DNA of 64,000 nt from Herbiconiux gentiana (GTDB lineage: Bacteria; Actinomycetota; Actinomycetes; Actinomycetales; Microbacteriaceae). A model generated the notes under the pieces. It had not been told where the DNA came from, ran no database searches, and was given only the letters and a program-made list of their open reading frames with translations. Shown here one piece after another: positions 10,298 through 19,144 of the stretch. Numbering within the stretch: position 1 is the stretch's first letter; each line of letters begins with the position of its first letter. The stretch is from assembly GCF_024978135.1 (NCBI RefSeq), contig NZ_JANTEZ010000002.1:186001-250000 (forward strand), given 5' to 3'. The position numbers and the translations under genes were made by a program.

Positions 10298-11665
10298 TCA
10301 GGCCTCGGCGAGGAAGGTCAGCAGGTCCTGCCGGGTGATCACCGAGACGGGCTTGCCGTCGTCGGAGACCAGCAGGGCGCTCGACCCGGTGAGCGCCTGC
10401 CGGGCCGCCGAGACGGGCTCGTTGGCCCCGATCAGCGGCAGGGCGGGCGCCAGGAGGCCGGCGACCGTGTCGGTCATGCTGGCCTGTCCGCTGAAGACCT
10501 GATCGAGCAGGCTCTGCTCGTCGAGCGAGCCGGTCACCTCGCCCATCACGACGGGCGGCTCGGCCGAGAGCACCGGCAGCTGCGACACCCCGTACTTCGC
10601 CATGATCTCGATCACGTCGTGCACGGTGTCGGCCGGATGCGCGTGCACCAGTGCGGGCAGCTCGCCGCTCTTCGCCTTCACGATGTCGCGCACGGTCGAT
10701 CCGGCGGGGGAATTCGTGAAGCCGTAACTGCGCATCCACTTCTCGTTGAAGATCTTGCCGAGATAGCCGCGGCCCCCGTCGGGGAGCAGCACCACGACGA
10801 CCGCCTCGGCGGGCAGCTCGCGGGCCGCCTCGAGTGCCGCGGCGACCGCGAGGCCGCTCGAGCCGCCGACGAGCAGGCCCTCCTCGCGGGCGAGGCGGCG
10901 GGTCAGCTCGAAGGAGGTGGCGTCGCTGGCCGCGATGATGCGGTCGACGACCGTGCCGTCGTAGGCGGTGGGCCAGAAGTCCTCGCCGACACCCTCGACC
11001 AGGTAGGGGCGCCCGGTGCCGCCGGAGTAGACCGAGCCCTCGGGGTCGGCGCCGATGATCTGTACCGCGCCGCCCGAGACCTCCTTGAGGTAGCGGCCGA
11101 CGCCGCTGATGGTGCCGCCGGTGCCGACGCCCGCGACGAAGTGTGTGATCTCGCCCTCGGTGTCGCGCCAGATCTCGGGGCCGGTCGTCTCGTAGTGGCT
11201 GAGCGGGCCGTTCTGGTTGGAGTACTGGTTCGGCTTGAAGGCGCCGGGGATCTCGCGGGCCAGACGGTCGGAGACGGAGTAGTAGGAGTCCGGGTCCTCC
11301 GGGGCCACGGCCGTCGGGGTGACGACGATCTCGGCGCCGTAGGCGGTGAGCACGTTGCGCTTGTCCTCGCCGACCTTGTCGGGCAGCACGAACACGCAGC
11401 GGTAGCCGCGCTGCTGGGCCACGAGGGCGAGGCCGATCCCGGTGTTGCCCGAGGTGGGCTCGACGATCGTGCCGCCCGGCTTCAGCAGGCCGTCGCGCTC
11501 GGCGGCGTCGATGATGCGGGTGGCGATGCGGTCCTTCGAGGATCCGCCCGGGTTGACGTACTCGACCTTGGCGAGCACGGTGGCGCGGATGCCCTCGGTG
11601 ACGCTGTTGAGCTTCACGAGCGGGGTGTTGCCGACGAGGTCGATGACGCTGTTCGCGTACTTCAT
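10298..11665 (-). CDS. cbs: Cystathionine beta-synthase with C-terminal CBS domains
   Basis: A 455-residue PLP enzyme that condenses homocysteine (or O-acetyl-serine-type substrates) to cystathionine or cysteine. It shows the fold-type II cysteine-synthase core: GNTPLVKL near residue 12, the PLP lysine K44 in GGSSKDRIA, EPTSGNTGIGLA and the glycine-rich GVGTGGTISGVGRYLKE. From about residue 330 two CBS domains follow, a regulatory module that in other organisms senses S-adenosylmethionine or adenylates. An AAGGA ribosome-binding site lies 8 nt before the ATG. It is upstream of and codirectional with metB. Confidence 0.93.
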   Translation of the reverse strand: MKYANSVIDLVGNTPLVKLNSVTEGIRATVLAKVEYVNPGGSSKDRIATRIIDAAERDGLLKPGGTIVEPTSGNTGIGLALVAQQRGYRCVFVLPDKVGEDKRNVLTAYGAEIVVTPTAVAPEDPDSYYSVSDRLAREIPGAFKPNQYSNQNGPLSHYETTGPEIWRDTEGEITHFVAGVGTGGTISGVGRYLKEVSGGAVQIIGADPEGSVYSGGTGRPYLVEGVGEDFWPTAYDGTVVDRIIAASDATSFELTRRLAREEGLLVGGSSGLAVAAALEAARELPAEAVVVVLLPDGGRGYLGKIFNEKWMRSYGFTNSPAGSTVRDIVKAKSGELPALVHAHPADTVHDVIEIMAKYGVSQLPVLSAEPPVVMGEVTGSLDEQSLLDQVFSGQASMTDTVAGLLAPALPLIGANEPVSAARQALTGSSALLVSDDGKPVSVITRQDLLTFLAEA

Positions 11666-11846
11666 TGCTGTGTCCTTGATGGGGCTCGCAGCCGCTACGT
11701 GCTCAGATTCGCACGGCGCGCGCTGGAGAGCGGCGGCTTCGGGGCTGTGACGAACCTGGTCTGTGGGAGGGGTCGTCGCTCAGCGACGACAACAGAGGAG
11801 ATTCACGAACACCCTTCCACTGTAGCCCATGTGCCCTGCGACGCGG
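11666..11846 (-). promoter_or_regulatory. Untranslated leader of cbs
   Basis: The gap upstream of cbs has no gene. It contains an 8-bp perfect hairpin with a 3-nt loop (gtcgtcgc at 11772-11779, gcgacgac at 11783-11790) and a possible -10 TACAGT on the minus strand at 11824-11819. This implies a leader of roughly 140 nt. No known riboswitch could be recognised. Confidence 0.35.
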
Positions 11847-11879
11847 CCGGCCCCGCTCGTCTTTCGGGAGCGGGGCCGG
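11847..11879 (-). terminator. Hairpin terminator of the Pro/Thr-repeat gene
   Basis: A perfect 12-bp GC-rich stem (ccggccccgctc at 11847-11858, complement at 11868-11879) with a 9-nt loop lies just beyond the stop at 11901. Confidence 0.75.
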
Positions 11880-11900
11880 GTGGGGCGGTGTGCGCGGGGG

Positions 11901-12485
11901 TCAGGAGCCCTCGACCTGGGGGGTGGTCGTGGGCGGCGTGGGGGCGGTGCCGTCAGTGGGAGGGGTCGGCGGGGTGGGCGCCGAGCCGTCAGTGGGCGGG
12001 GTGGGGGCGGTGCCGTCGGTGGGCGGCGTGGGCGGGGTGGGAGCCGAGCCGTCGGTCGGCGAGGTGGGCGGGGTGGGTGCCGAGCCGTCAGTGGGCGGCG
12101 TGGGCGGGGTGCCCGCGGGGCCTCCAGCGAGCGGGCCGCCGGTCGCGCCCGGGCCGCAGTCGCCGCCGGGGGCTCCGGCGCCGGGCGCGGGGGGTGTCGC
12201 CGCATCGCTGGAAGGAGCATCCGTCGACGGCGTGGCCGGCGTGACCGCACCCGGGGTGGGCGCGACCGCACCCGGCGTGGCCGACGCCGACGCCACCACC
12301 GTCGGCACCGCTCCCGCCCCGCCCGAGGCGGCGAACGCGGCGGTCGTGCCGACGAGGCCGAGCCCCACCACGCCGCAGGCGGCACCGATGGCGATGCGGC
12401 GGGCGAGCGAGGGGCGGCGGGGCGGCTGCGGCTCCATCGGGATGGGCTTGGTCGCGTCGTCGAAGTAGCTGTTCAGGTCGGACAT
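11901..12485 (-). CDS. Membrane-anchored Pro/Thr-rich repeat protein of unknown function
   Basis: A 194-residue protein that I cannot assign to a family. Residues 1-30 are cytoplasmic and proline/arginine-rich (MSDLNSYFDDATKPIPMEPQ). One transmembrane helix follows (RIAIGAACGVVGLGLVGTTAAFAA), then an Ala/Pro/Thr-rich segment with a single cysteine (GGDCGPG) and a C-terminal array of about five units of the type PPTPPTDGSAPT. The outer part is probably disordered and may span the cell wall. It is transcribed divergently from a two-component system (start codons 153 bp apart), which suggests it is a target or accessory of that system. A 12-bp hairpin follows it. The start was chosen because the upstream extension is not protein-like. 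Confidence 0.75.
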   Translation of the reverse strand: MSDLNSYFDDATKPIPMEPQPPRRPSLARRIAIGAACGVVGLGLVGTTAAFAASGGAGAVPTVVASASATPGAVAPTPGAVTPATPSTDAPSSDAATPPAPGAGAPGGDCGPGATGGPLAGGPAGTPPTPPTDGSAPTPPTSPTDGSAPTPPTPPTDGTAPTPPTDGSAPTPPTPPTDGTAPTPPTTTPQVEGS

Positions 12486-12580
12486 GGGGTCTCCGTTCGA
12501 TTCGGCACCGGGTGCCGTCCGGGCGACTTCGGCCCGGCATCCCCCACTCTCGAAAGCGAATCTGAAGCTCCACTTAAGGT

Positions 12581-12624
12581 CAGCCCGCTCACAGCCGACC
12601 GATAGGAAGCGGATAGCCGCGGTG
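12581..12624 (+). promoter_or_regulatory. 11-bp-phased direct repeats upstream of the response regulator
   Basis: cagcc recurs at 12581 and 12592, and gatag at 12601 and 12612, each pair exactly 11 bp apart. This is the spacing used by OmpR/PhoB-type dimers. The site lies 15-58 bp upstream of the response-regulator start and in the divergent promoter region. Confidence 0.45.
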
Positions 12625-12638
12625 CCTACCGTCGCACC

Positions 12639-13307
12639 ATGACCACCCCCGCGCGCATCCTGCTGGTCGAGGACGACGACACGATTCGCGACGCCGTCGC
12701 CACCGCACTGAGCGCCGAGGGCTTCACGGTCGCGGCCCGCCCCGACGGCCACGACTTCGCCGCCGAGCTCGCCGCCTTCGTGCCCGATCTCGTCGTGCTC
12801 GACTGGATGCTCCCCGGCGCCAGCGGCCTGCAGCTCGCCGCGACCGCACGCACCAGCACCGACTGCGGCGTGCTCATGCTGACCGCCCGCGACGAGGTCG
12901 ACGACCGGTTGCGCGGCTTCGCGGAGGGCATCGACGACTACGTCGTGAAGCCGTTCGCGATGGCCGAGCTGATCGCGCGGGTGACCGCGGTGCTGCGGCG
13001 GCGGGGCCGCATCCCCGCCGTGATCGAGGTGGCCGACCTCGTGGTCGACGTGGCCGGTGCGCGATCGAGGCGAGCCGACCGGATGCTCGAACTGACCGCC
13101 ACCGAGTTCCGGCTGCTCAGCTTCCTGGCCGAGAGCCGCGGGCGAACGCTCTCGAAAGGTCAGATCCTGACGCAGGTGTGGGGATACGACGACGTCGACC
13201 CGAACGTGGTGGAGGTGCACCTGAGTTCGCTCCGGCGCAAGATGGAGCAGAACGGGCCGCGCCTCATCCACACCGTGCGCGGCATCGGGTATCGGCTGAG
13301 CGCGTGA
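12639..13307 (+). CDS. OmpR/PhoB-family response regulator
   Basis: A 222-residue two-domain regulator. The receiver domain (about 6-118) has the acidic pocket VEDDD, phospho-acceptor D55 (VVLDWMLPG), the conserved Thr in LMLTARDE and Lys in VVKPF. The C-terminal winged helix (about 125-222) includes LTATEFRLLSFLAE, ILTQVWGYDD and the recognition helix VEVHLSSLRRKM. It acts as a transcription factor when phosphorylated by the adjacent kinase, whose GTG start overlaps its TGA stop. No Shine-Dalgarno precedes the ATG, so initiation may be leaderless. The signal sensed is unknown. Confidence 0.95.
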   Translation: MTTPARILLVEDDDTIRDAVATALSAEGFTVAARPDGHDFAAELAAFVPDLVVLDWMLPGASGLQLAATARTSTDCGVLMLTARDEVDDRLRGFAEGIDDYVVKPFAMAELIARVTAVLRRRGRIPAVIEVADLVVDVAGARSRRADRMLELTATEFRLLSFLAESRGRTLSKGQILTQVWGYDDVDPNVVEVHLSSLRRKMEQNGPRLIHTVRGIGYRLSA

Positions 13308-15100
13308 GCCCGGACGCCGCTGAGGCCTCCCGCGGGTCGCGAACGCACGGTGCCGGTCGCGGCGGCGGGCTCCGCACCGGGTCGCTCCGCACGCGCACCG
13401 TGCTCGCGGTGCTCGGGCTGCTCGCCGTGCTGCTCGTCGGCCTCGGCCTCACCGTTCAGCTCGTGCTCGGCGAGCGCCTGCGCGCCCAGATCGAGGAGCG
13501 GCTCGCCGACCGCGCCGCCGCGGCCGCCGCCCTGATCGGCACGGTCTCGAACGACGACCTCGCCGCGCGGCTCTCGGCGCAGGGCGTGTCGGTGCTGATC
13601 GAGAGCCCCGACGGCGGCGCGGTCGTGGCCGGCCCCACCCCCGACGAGCTCCGCCGCGGCCCCGACCCGGCGGCCCTCCCCCCGCTCGGCGGCCCGGGTG
13701 GCGACGGGGCGCCCGCGCCGACCGACGCGCCCGCACCCACCGACGACACGCCCGCTGCGGCCGACGACACCGCCGCGCCGACCGACACCACGTCCACCGC
13801 ACCGACCGACACCGCCTCGCCCGCCCAGACCGGCGCGACCGTCACCGCCTCGAGCATCGACAGCTCGGATGCGCGGCTCCTCACCCTGCGCTCCGAGCTC
13901 AGCGACGGCAGCACCCTCACCCTCACGACCGACACCTCGGGCGTCGAGCAGACGCTCGCCCAGCTGCGCGGCATCATGCTGGCCGCGTCGGCGGCGTTCC
14001 TCGTGGTGGCGGCCGGAGCGCTCGTGCTCGTCGTGCGCCGGTCGCTGCGCCCGCTCGACACGATGACCGCTCTCGCCCGCGACATCGGCGGCGGAGACCG
14101 CGGCCGCCGCCTGCGGCCCTCCCGCCCGCGCACCGAGATCGGCCGCACCGCCCGCGCCTTCGACGAGATGCTAGACGAGATCGAGGGCGCCGAGCGCGCC
14201 GCCCGCGAGGCCGAGGCGGCCGCCCGCGAAGCAGCGGCGACGGCCCGCGAGGCCGAGGGCGCCGCCCAGCAGGCAGAGCTCGTCGCACGCCGCGCGGAGG
14301 CCGACTCCCACGCGTCCGAGCTCGTCGCGCGCCGCGCCGAGGCCGAGTCCCACGCGTCCGAGCTCGTCGCCGTCGAGGCCGAGCGGCGGGTTCGCGCCTT
14401 CGTCAGCGACGCCGCGCACGAGCTGCGCACCCCGGTGGCCGGGATGCGCGCCGCCGCCGACACGCTCGTGCGGGCATCCGTCGACCCCGCCGGACGGGAA
14501 CGTCTCGCGGTGCACGTGGTGCGCGAGGCAGGGCGGGCCGGCCGCCTGATCGACGACATGCTGCTGATGGCGCGGCTCGACGAGGGCCTCACGCTCGCGC
14601 GGCGCCCGGTCTCGCTGCGCGAGGTGGTCGACGCCGAGGCCGAGCGGCAGCGCATCCGTCACCCGCAGCTCGAGCTGCGTGTGCACGCCCCCGCCGAGCT
14701 GCGCGTCGACGGCGACCCCGAGCGTCTCGGGCAGGTGCTCGCCAACCTCGTCGACAACGCGAGCCGGATGACCGGCGGACGCGGCCCCGTCACCGTCACC
14801 CTCGCGGCCTCCGCCGACGGTCGCGCGGCTCACCTTGAGGTCGCCGACGACGGCCCCGGGGTGCCCGCCGCCGACCGCGAGCGCATCTTCGACCGCTTGG
14901 TGCGCCTGGACGCGTCCCGCGCCACCGCCGGAGGCGCCGCCGGCTCGGGCCTCGGCCTCCCGATCGCCCGCGGCATAGCCCGCGCCCACGGCGGCGAGCT
15001 CCGCTGCCTCGAGCCGCTCACCCCCCGCGGCGCCCGCTTCGCCCTCACCCTCCCGCGAGCGCTCCCGCCCGATTCGCCCACGATCGTCCCGGCCGGGTAG
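13304..15100 (+). CDS. Sensor histidine kinase with long coiled-coil insert
   Basis: A 598-residue membrane kinase. TM1 lies near residues 29-52. An extracytoplasmic loop follows and ends in an Ala/Pro/Thr-rich, probably disordered stretch (about 130-185, with TDTTSTAPTDTAS). TM2 is near 225-250 (GIMLAASAAFLVVAAGALVLVV), then HAMP. An unusual Ala/Glu/Arg-rich coiled coil leads into the H-box AFVSDAAHELRTPVAG (His372) and an HATPase domain with NLVDNAS, DDGPGVP and GSGLGLPIA. The coiled coil contains a 14-residue tandem repeat (ELVARRAEADSHAS, ELVARRAEAESHAS). The GTG start overlaps the regulator stop as GTGA. It presumably phosphorylates that regulator. Confidence 0.93.
   Translation: MSPDAAEASRGSRTHGAGRGGGLRTGSLRTRTVLAVLGLLAVLLVGLGLTVQLVLGERLRAQIEERLADRAAAAAALIGTVSNDDLAARLSAQGVSVLIESPDGGAVVAGPTPDELRRGPDPAALPPLGGPGGDGAPAPTDAPAPTDDTPAAADDTAAPTDTTSTAPTDTASPAQTGATVTASSIDSSDARLLTLRSELSDGSTLTLTTDTSGVEQTLAQLRGIMLAASAAFLVVAAGALVLVVRRSLRPLDTMTALARDIGGGDRGRRLRPSRPRTEIGRTARAFDEMLDEIEGAERAAREAEAAAREAAATAREAEGAAQQAELVARRAEADSHASELVARRAEAESHASELVAVEAERRVRAFVSDAAHELRTPVAGMRAAADTLVRASVDPAGRERLAVHVVREAGRAGRLIDDMLLMARLDEGLTLARRPVSLREVVDAEAERQRIRHPQLELRVHAPAELRVDGDPERLGQVLANLVDNASRMTGGRGPVTVTLAASADGRAAHLEVADDGPGVPAADRERIFDRLVRLDASRATAGGAAGSGLGLPIARGIARAHGGELRCLEPLTPRGARFALTLPRALPPDSPTIVPAG
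14276..14371 (+). repeat. 42-bp tandem repeat encoding two heptads in the kinase
   Basis: Two nearly identical 42-bp units (14276-14317 and 14318-14359) plus the first 12 bp of a third encode the 14-residue repeat between HAMP and the phospho-acceptor domain. Being two heptads long, the repeat keeps coiled-coil register. Confidence 0.85.
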
Positions 15101-15141
15101 CGCAAACGGCCCTCCGGGCGATGCCGAAGGGCCGTTTGCGC
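15100..15141. terminator. Bidirectional hairpin terminator
   Basis: A perfect 14-bp stem (gcgcaaacggccct at 15100-15113, complement at 15128-15141) with a 14-nt loop lies between the convergent kinase and araA genes. It starts on the last base of the kinase TAG stop. Confidence 0.8.
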
Positions 15142-15164
15142 GACCCCGCGGGCCGGAATCCGGG

Positions 15165-16688
15165 CTAGAGGCCCTGGGCCAGGCGGTAGTAGGCCTGGTT
15201 CCAGCGCACCTCGTTCTGGAAGCCGCGCAGCGTGGTCTCGGCGTCGATGCGCAGCAGCTCGGTCTTGGCGATGGTGGCGAAGTCCTGGAAGACCTCGACG
15301 CCGACCGCGGTCGACATGACCGTGTGGTGCGCGGCGCCGGCGGTCAGCCACGCTGCCGCCGAGACGGCGAACGAGGGCTCGGGGCGCCAGACGGCGCGGC
15401 CGACGGGCAGGTTCGGCAGCGGCGCGCGCGGCGGCACGACCTCGACGACGTTCGCCACGAGGCGGAAGCGGTCGCGCATGTCGCTGAGCGCGACCACGAC
15501 GGCCGGGCCGGGGTCGGCGGTGAAGACCAGGCGCACCGGGTCGTCCTTGCCGCCGATGCCGAGCGGGTGGATCTCGAGCGTCGGCTTCGAGGTCGTGAGC
15601 GACGGGCTCACCTCGAGCATGTGCGCGCCGAGGATGGTCTCGGCGCCGTCGACGAGGTCGTAGGTGTAGTCCTCCATCAGGCTGGCGCCGCCGGGCAGGC
15701 CCGCGCCCATGACGTTGGCGGCACGCACCAGGATGGCCGTCTTCCAGTCGCCCTCGGCGCCGAAGCCGTAGCCCTCGGCCATCAGGCGCTGCACGGCGAG
15801 GCCGGGCAGCTGCTTGAGAGAACCGAGGTCCTCGAAGCTCGTGGTGAACGCGCCGAAGCCGCCCTCCTCGAGGAACGAGCGCAGGCCGATCTCGATGGCC
15901 GCGCCGTCGCGCAGGGACTGGTGACGCTCACCGCCGGCCCGCAGCTCGGGAACGACGTCGTAGAGCTCCTCGTACTCGGCGACGAGCGCGTCGACCGCGG
16001 CGGTGTCCTCTTCGGCGAGCGACACCGCGGCGGCCAGCTCGTTGACACCCCAGGTGTTCACCTGCACGCCGAAGCGCAGCTCGGCCTCGGTCTTGTCGCC
16101 CTCGGTGACTGCGACGAAGCGCATGTTGTCACCGAAACGGGCGAGCTTCAGCGTCTTTACGGCCTGCCAGCCGGCGGCGGCGCGCGCCCACTGGCCGATC
16201 TCGTCCTGCACGCGGCGGTTAGTCGCGTGACCGACGACTGTCTTGCGCGCGACACCGAGGCGGGTCTGGATGTAGCCGAACTCGCGGTCGCCGTGCGCGG
16301 CCTGGTTCAGGTTCATGAAGTCGAAGTCGATCTCGGCGTAGGGCAGCTCGACGTTCGCCTGGGTGTGCAGGTGCAGCAGGGGCTTCTGCAGCGCGTCCAG
16401 CCCGGCGATCCACATCTTGGCGGGGCTGAAGGTGTGCATCCAGGCGACGAGGCCGATCACCTTGTCGTCGGCGTTGGCGTCGAGGGCCGCACGGCGGATG
16501 GACTCGGAGTCCTTCAGCACGGGCTTCCAGACGATCTTCACCGGGATGGCGTCGGAGCCGTCGAGGGTGGCCACGATCTGCTGCGACTGCTCGGCCACCT
16601 GGCGGAGCGTCTCCTCGCCGTAGAGGTTCTGGCTGCCGGTGAAGAACCAGATCTCGTAGGAGTCGAGGGAGGTGGTGAGCTTGGTCAA
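15165..16688 (-). CDS. araA: L-arabinose isomerase
   Basis: AraA converts L-arabinose to L-ribulose in the cytoplasm with Mn2+. The 507-residue protein has the typical N-terminus [25 protein letters not shown], the central [15 protein letters not shown] and [12 protein letters not shown] motifs, and [18 protein letters not shown]. The start is taken as the TTG at 16686-16688, because it sits one conserved-length peptide (MTKLTTSLD) before homologous sequence and overlaps the araD stop (TTGA). No in-frame ATG or GTG lies nearby. It is the last gene of araBDA, and a strong hairpin follows. Confidence 0.95.
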   Translation of the reverse strand: MTKLTTSLDSYEIWFFTGSQNLYGEETLRQVAEQSQQIVATLDGSDAIPVKIVWKPVLKDSESIRRAALDANADDKVIGLVAWMHTFSPAKMWIAGLDALQKPLLHLHTQANVELPYAEIDFDFMNLNQAAHGDREFGYIQTRLGVARKTVVGHATNRRVQDEIGQWARAAAGWQAVKTLKLARFGDNMRFVAVTEGDKTEAELRFGVQVNTWGVNELAAAVSLAEEDTAAVDALVAEYEELYDVVPELRAGGERHQSLRDGAAIEIGLRSFLEEGGFGAFTTSFEDLGSLKQLPGLAVQRLMAEGYGFGAEGDWKTAILVRAANVMGAGLPGGASLMEDYTYDLVDGAETILGAHMLEVSPSLTTSKPTLEIHPLGIGGKDDPVRLVFTADPGPAVVVALSDMRDRFRLVANVVEVVPPRAPLPNLPVGRAVWRPEPSFAVSAAAWLTAGAAHHTVMSTAVGVEVFQDFATIAKTELLRIDAETTLRGFQNEVRWNQAYYRLAQGL

Positions 16689-17395
16689 TTGAGTGATCCC
16701 GTCGGGTCTTGTCCGTAGACGTTCTGGTAGCGGTTGAAGAGGGAGTCGATGGCCGGCTGCGGGATGGGGTTCGGCGTGCCGAGCTGGCGCGAGAAGAGCA
16801 CCGAGCGGGCGACGTCCTCGACCATGACGGCCGCCTTGACGGCGTCCCGCGCATCCTTGCCGATGGTGAACGGGCCGTGGTTCTTCATCAGCACGGCGCG
16901 GGAACGGTGACCGCTCAGCGTCTCGACGATGCCGCGGCCGATCGAGTCGTCGCCGATGATGGCGAACGGGCCGATCGGGATCTCGCCGCCGAACTCGTCG
17001 GCCATCGCGGTGGTGACGCACGGGATGGGCTCGCCGTAGGCGGCCCACGCCACGGCGTACGGCGAGTGCGTGTGCACCACGCCGCCGACGTCGGGCATGT
17101 TGCGGTACACGTAGGCGTGCGCGGCGGTGTCGCTGGAGGGCGAGCGGTCGGAACCCGGTGAGCCGTCGACGACCGAGCCGTCGAGGGTGCAGAGGATCAT
17201 GTTCGCCGGGGTCAGCTCGTCGTAGAGCACGCCGCTCGGCTTGATCACGAAGAGGTCGGCGCCGGGCACGCGGCCCGAGACGTTGCCGCCCGTCCAGACG
17301 ACGAGGCCGTAGCGCACGAGCTCGGCGTGCAGCGCGGCGACGTCGTTCCGCACGCGGTCGATCGCCGCCTGCACCTCGGGGGTGATGTCGGTCAT
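16685..17395 (-). CDS. araD: L-ribulose-5-phosphate 4-epimerase
   Basis: AraD interconverts L-ribulose-5-phosphate and D-xylulose-5-phosphate, feeding arabinose carbon into the pentose phosphate pathway. The 236-residue class II aldolase-like protein has the substrate loop [10 protein letters not shown], the phosphate-binding KPSG, the zinc histidines in [12 protein letters not shown] and the later [10 protein letters not shown]. Its ATG overlaps the araB stop (ATGA) and its stop overlaps the TTG of araA, so all three genes are translationally coupled. Confidence 0.96.
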   Translation of the reverse strand: MTDITPEVQAAIDRVRNDVAALHAELVRYGLVVWTGGNVSGRVPGADLFVIKPSGVLYDELTPANMILCTLDGSVVDGSPGSDRSPSSDTAAHAYVYRNMPDVGGVVHTHSPYAVAWAAYGEPIPCVTTAMADEFGGEIPIGPFAIIGDDSIGRGIVETLSGHRSRAVLMKNHGPFTIGKDARDAVKAAVMVEDVARSVLFSRQLGTPNPIPQPAIDSLFNRYQNVYGQDPTGSLN

Positions 17396-19038
17396 CGGGT
17401 GGTTCCTTCCAGGGTGAGGGCGTCGACCGCGGCGCGCTCGACCGCGAGGCCGGCGCTGTAGCGGTCGAGGTAGGTCGAGAAGCCGGCCACGTCGGCGGCG
17501 TCGGGCTCCGAGGTCTCGAAGACCGAGCCGGCGAAGACATGCTCGTCGAGGAATACGTCGAGGGCGATGTCCTCCTGCTGAGCCGCACGCACGTAGGCGG
17601 CGAGCACCGCGATGCCCCAGGCGCCGCCCTCCGAGGCCGACTCGGCCACCGACACGGGGGCGGCCAGCGCGCCGGCGAGGAAGCGCTGCGCCACACCGCT
17701 GGTGCGGAACATGCCGCCGTGGGCGAACATCCGGTCGAGCTCGACCCCTTCGCCGGCGAGCACGCGCATGCCGAGGGCGAGGGTGCCGAAGACGCCGTAG
17801 AGCTGGGCGCGCATGAAGTTCGCGAGCGTGAAGTCGCTGTCGGGGGTGCGCACCACGAGCGGGCGACCCTCGGTCAGGCCCGCGATGGGCTCGCCGGCGA
17901 GGTGGTTGTAGGCGAGAAGGCCGCCGGCGTCGGGGGCTCCGGTGAGCGCCTCGCGGAAGAGCACGTCGAAGACGGCGTCGGTGTCGACCGCGGCCGCGCC
18001 CTCCGGGCCCTGCGGTCGTGCGGCCTCGGCGAAGCGCCCGAACAGCCCCACCCACGCGGCCAGCTCGCTCGCCCCGTTGTTGCAGTGCACCATCGCGACG
18101 GGGTCTCCCGCGGGCGTGGTCACGAGGTCGAGCTCGTGGTGCACCGAGGCGAGCGGATGCTCGAGCACGACCATCGTGAAGATGCTCGTGCCGGCACTGA
18201 CGTTGCCGGTTCGCGGCGCCACCGAGTTCGTGGCGACCATCCCCGTGCCGGCGTCGCCCTCGGGCGGGCAGAGCACCGCGCCCGCGCGGAGCGCACCGCT
18301 CGGGTCGAGCAGCGCGGCACCCTCGGACGTGAGCGTGCCGGCGTCGCGGCCGGCCGGCAGCACCTCGGGCAGCAGCTCGCCGAGCGGCTTCGGCAGGGCG
18401 GTTCCGGCGGCGAGGGCGTCGTAGCGCGCCACCAGCTCGACGTCGTAGTCGTTCGTGCTCGAGTCGATCGGGAACATACCCGAGGCGTCGCCGACACCGA
18501 GCACGTTGCGGCCGGTCAGCTTCCAGTGCACGTAGCCCGCGAGGGTGGTGACCGAGTCGAGCTGCGGCACGTGGGCCTCGTGGTCGAGCACGGCCTGGTG
18601 CAGGTGCGCGATCGACCAGCGCAGGGGGATGTTCACACCCAGCAGCTCGCTCAGCTCGGCCGCGGCGGGGCCCGTGCTGGTGTTGCGCCAGGTGCGGAAC
18701 GGCACGAGCAGCTCACCGGCCGCGTCGAACGCGAGATAGCCGTGCATCATGGCCGAGACGCCGACGGCGCCGAAGGTCTCGGGGCGCACGCCGTGACGCC
18801 GCTCGGCGTCGGCCACGAGGTCGGCGAAGGCCGCCTGCAGGCCGGTCCAGACGCTGTCGAGCGAGTAGGTCCAGACGCGGTCGACGAACTCGTTCTCCCA
18901 GGCGTGGCTGCCGACGGCGAGCACCTCGGTGGGGTCGTCGCCGATCAGGCAGGCCTTGATGCGGGTCGAGCCGAGCTCGATTCCGAGGGTGGCACGACCG
19001 CTGCGGATCGCGTCGGCCGGGGCGCTGTCGCTCGTCAT
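17392..19038 (-). CDS. araB: L-ribulokinase (FGGY family)
   Basis: AraB phosphorylates L-ribulose with ATP. The 548-residue sugar kinase has the FGGY N-terminal phosphate loop [18 protein letters not shown], a second conserved stretch in [14 protein letters not shown], and the C-terminal [22 protein letters not shown] near the adenosine site. The ATG at 19038 is preceded by a good GAAGGAG at 5 nt. It is first in araBDA, and a perfect 16-bp palindrome lies 43-58 bp upstream. The neighbouring LacI regulators are codirectional upstream, so some readthrough is possible. Confidence 0.94.
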   Translation of the reverse strand: MTSDSAPADAIRSGRATLGIELGSTRIKACLIGDDPTEVLAVGSHAWENEFVDRVWTYSLDSVWTGLQAAFADLVADAERRHGVRPETFGAVGVSAMMHGYLAFDAAGELLVPFRTWRNTSTGPAAAELSELLGVNIPLRWSIAHLHQAVLDHEAHVPQLDSVTTLAGYVHWKLTGRNVLGVGDASGMFPIDSSTNDYDVELVARYDALAAGTALPKPLGELLPEVLPAGRDAGTLTSEGAALLDPSGALRAGAVLCPPEGDAGTGMVATNSVAPRTGNVSAGTSIFTMVVLEHPLASVHHELDLVTTPAGDPVAMVHCNNGASELAAWVGLFGRFAEAARPQGPEGAAAVDTDAVFDVLFREALTGAPDAGGLLAYNHLAGEPIAGLTEGRPLVVRTPDSDFTLANFMRAQLYGVFGTLALGMRVLAGEGVELDRMFAHGGMFRTSGVAQRFLAGALAAPVSVAESASEGGAWGIAVLAAYVRAAQQEDIALDVFLDEHVFAGSVFETSEPDAADVAGFSTYLDRYSAGLAVERAAVDALTLEGTTR

Positions 19039-19080
19039 CGGGGCTCCTTCGTCGTGATGATGGGGTGCTGCCGAGCCCGG

Positions 19081-19096
19081 ATGTGATCGATCACAT
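19081..19096 (-). promoter_or_regulatory. Perfect palindromic operator upstream of araB
   Basis: ATGTGATCGATCACAT is a perfect 16-bp palindrome with a central CG step, the form bound by LacI-family repressors. It lies in the 106-bp gap between the first lacI gene and araB. A similar TGTGA-N4-TCACA element precedes the ytfQ-like gene, hinting at shared control. Confidence 0.7.
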
Positions 19097-19144
19097 TGCG
19101 GGCCCACCTGCGAGTGTACGGCATCCGGATGCCCGGGCGCAGGG

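Noticed and set aside
11666-11846. SAM riboswitch in the cbs leader
   Set aside because: Only a short hairpin was found; no recognisable SAM-riboswitch core could be identified by eye.
15165-17696. 843-residue reading frame fusing araA with upstream sequence
   Set aside because: The extra N-terminal part is out-of-frame araD and araB sequence; the TTG at 16688 gives the expected AraA length.
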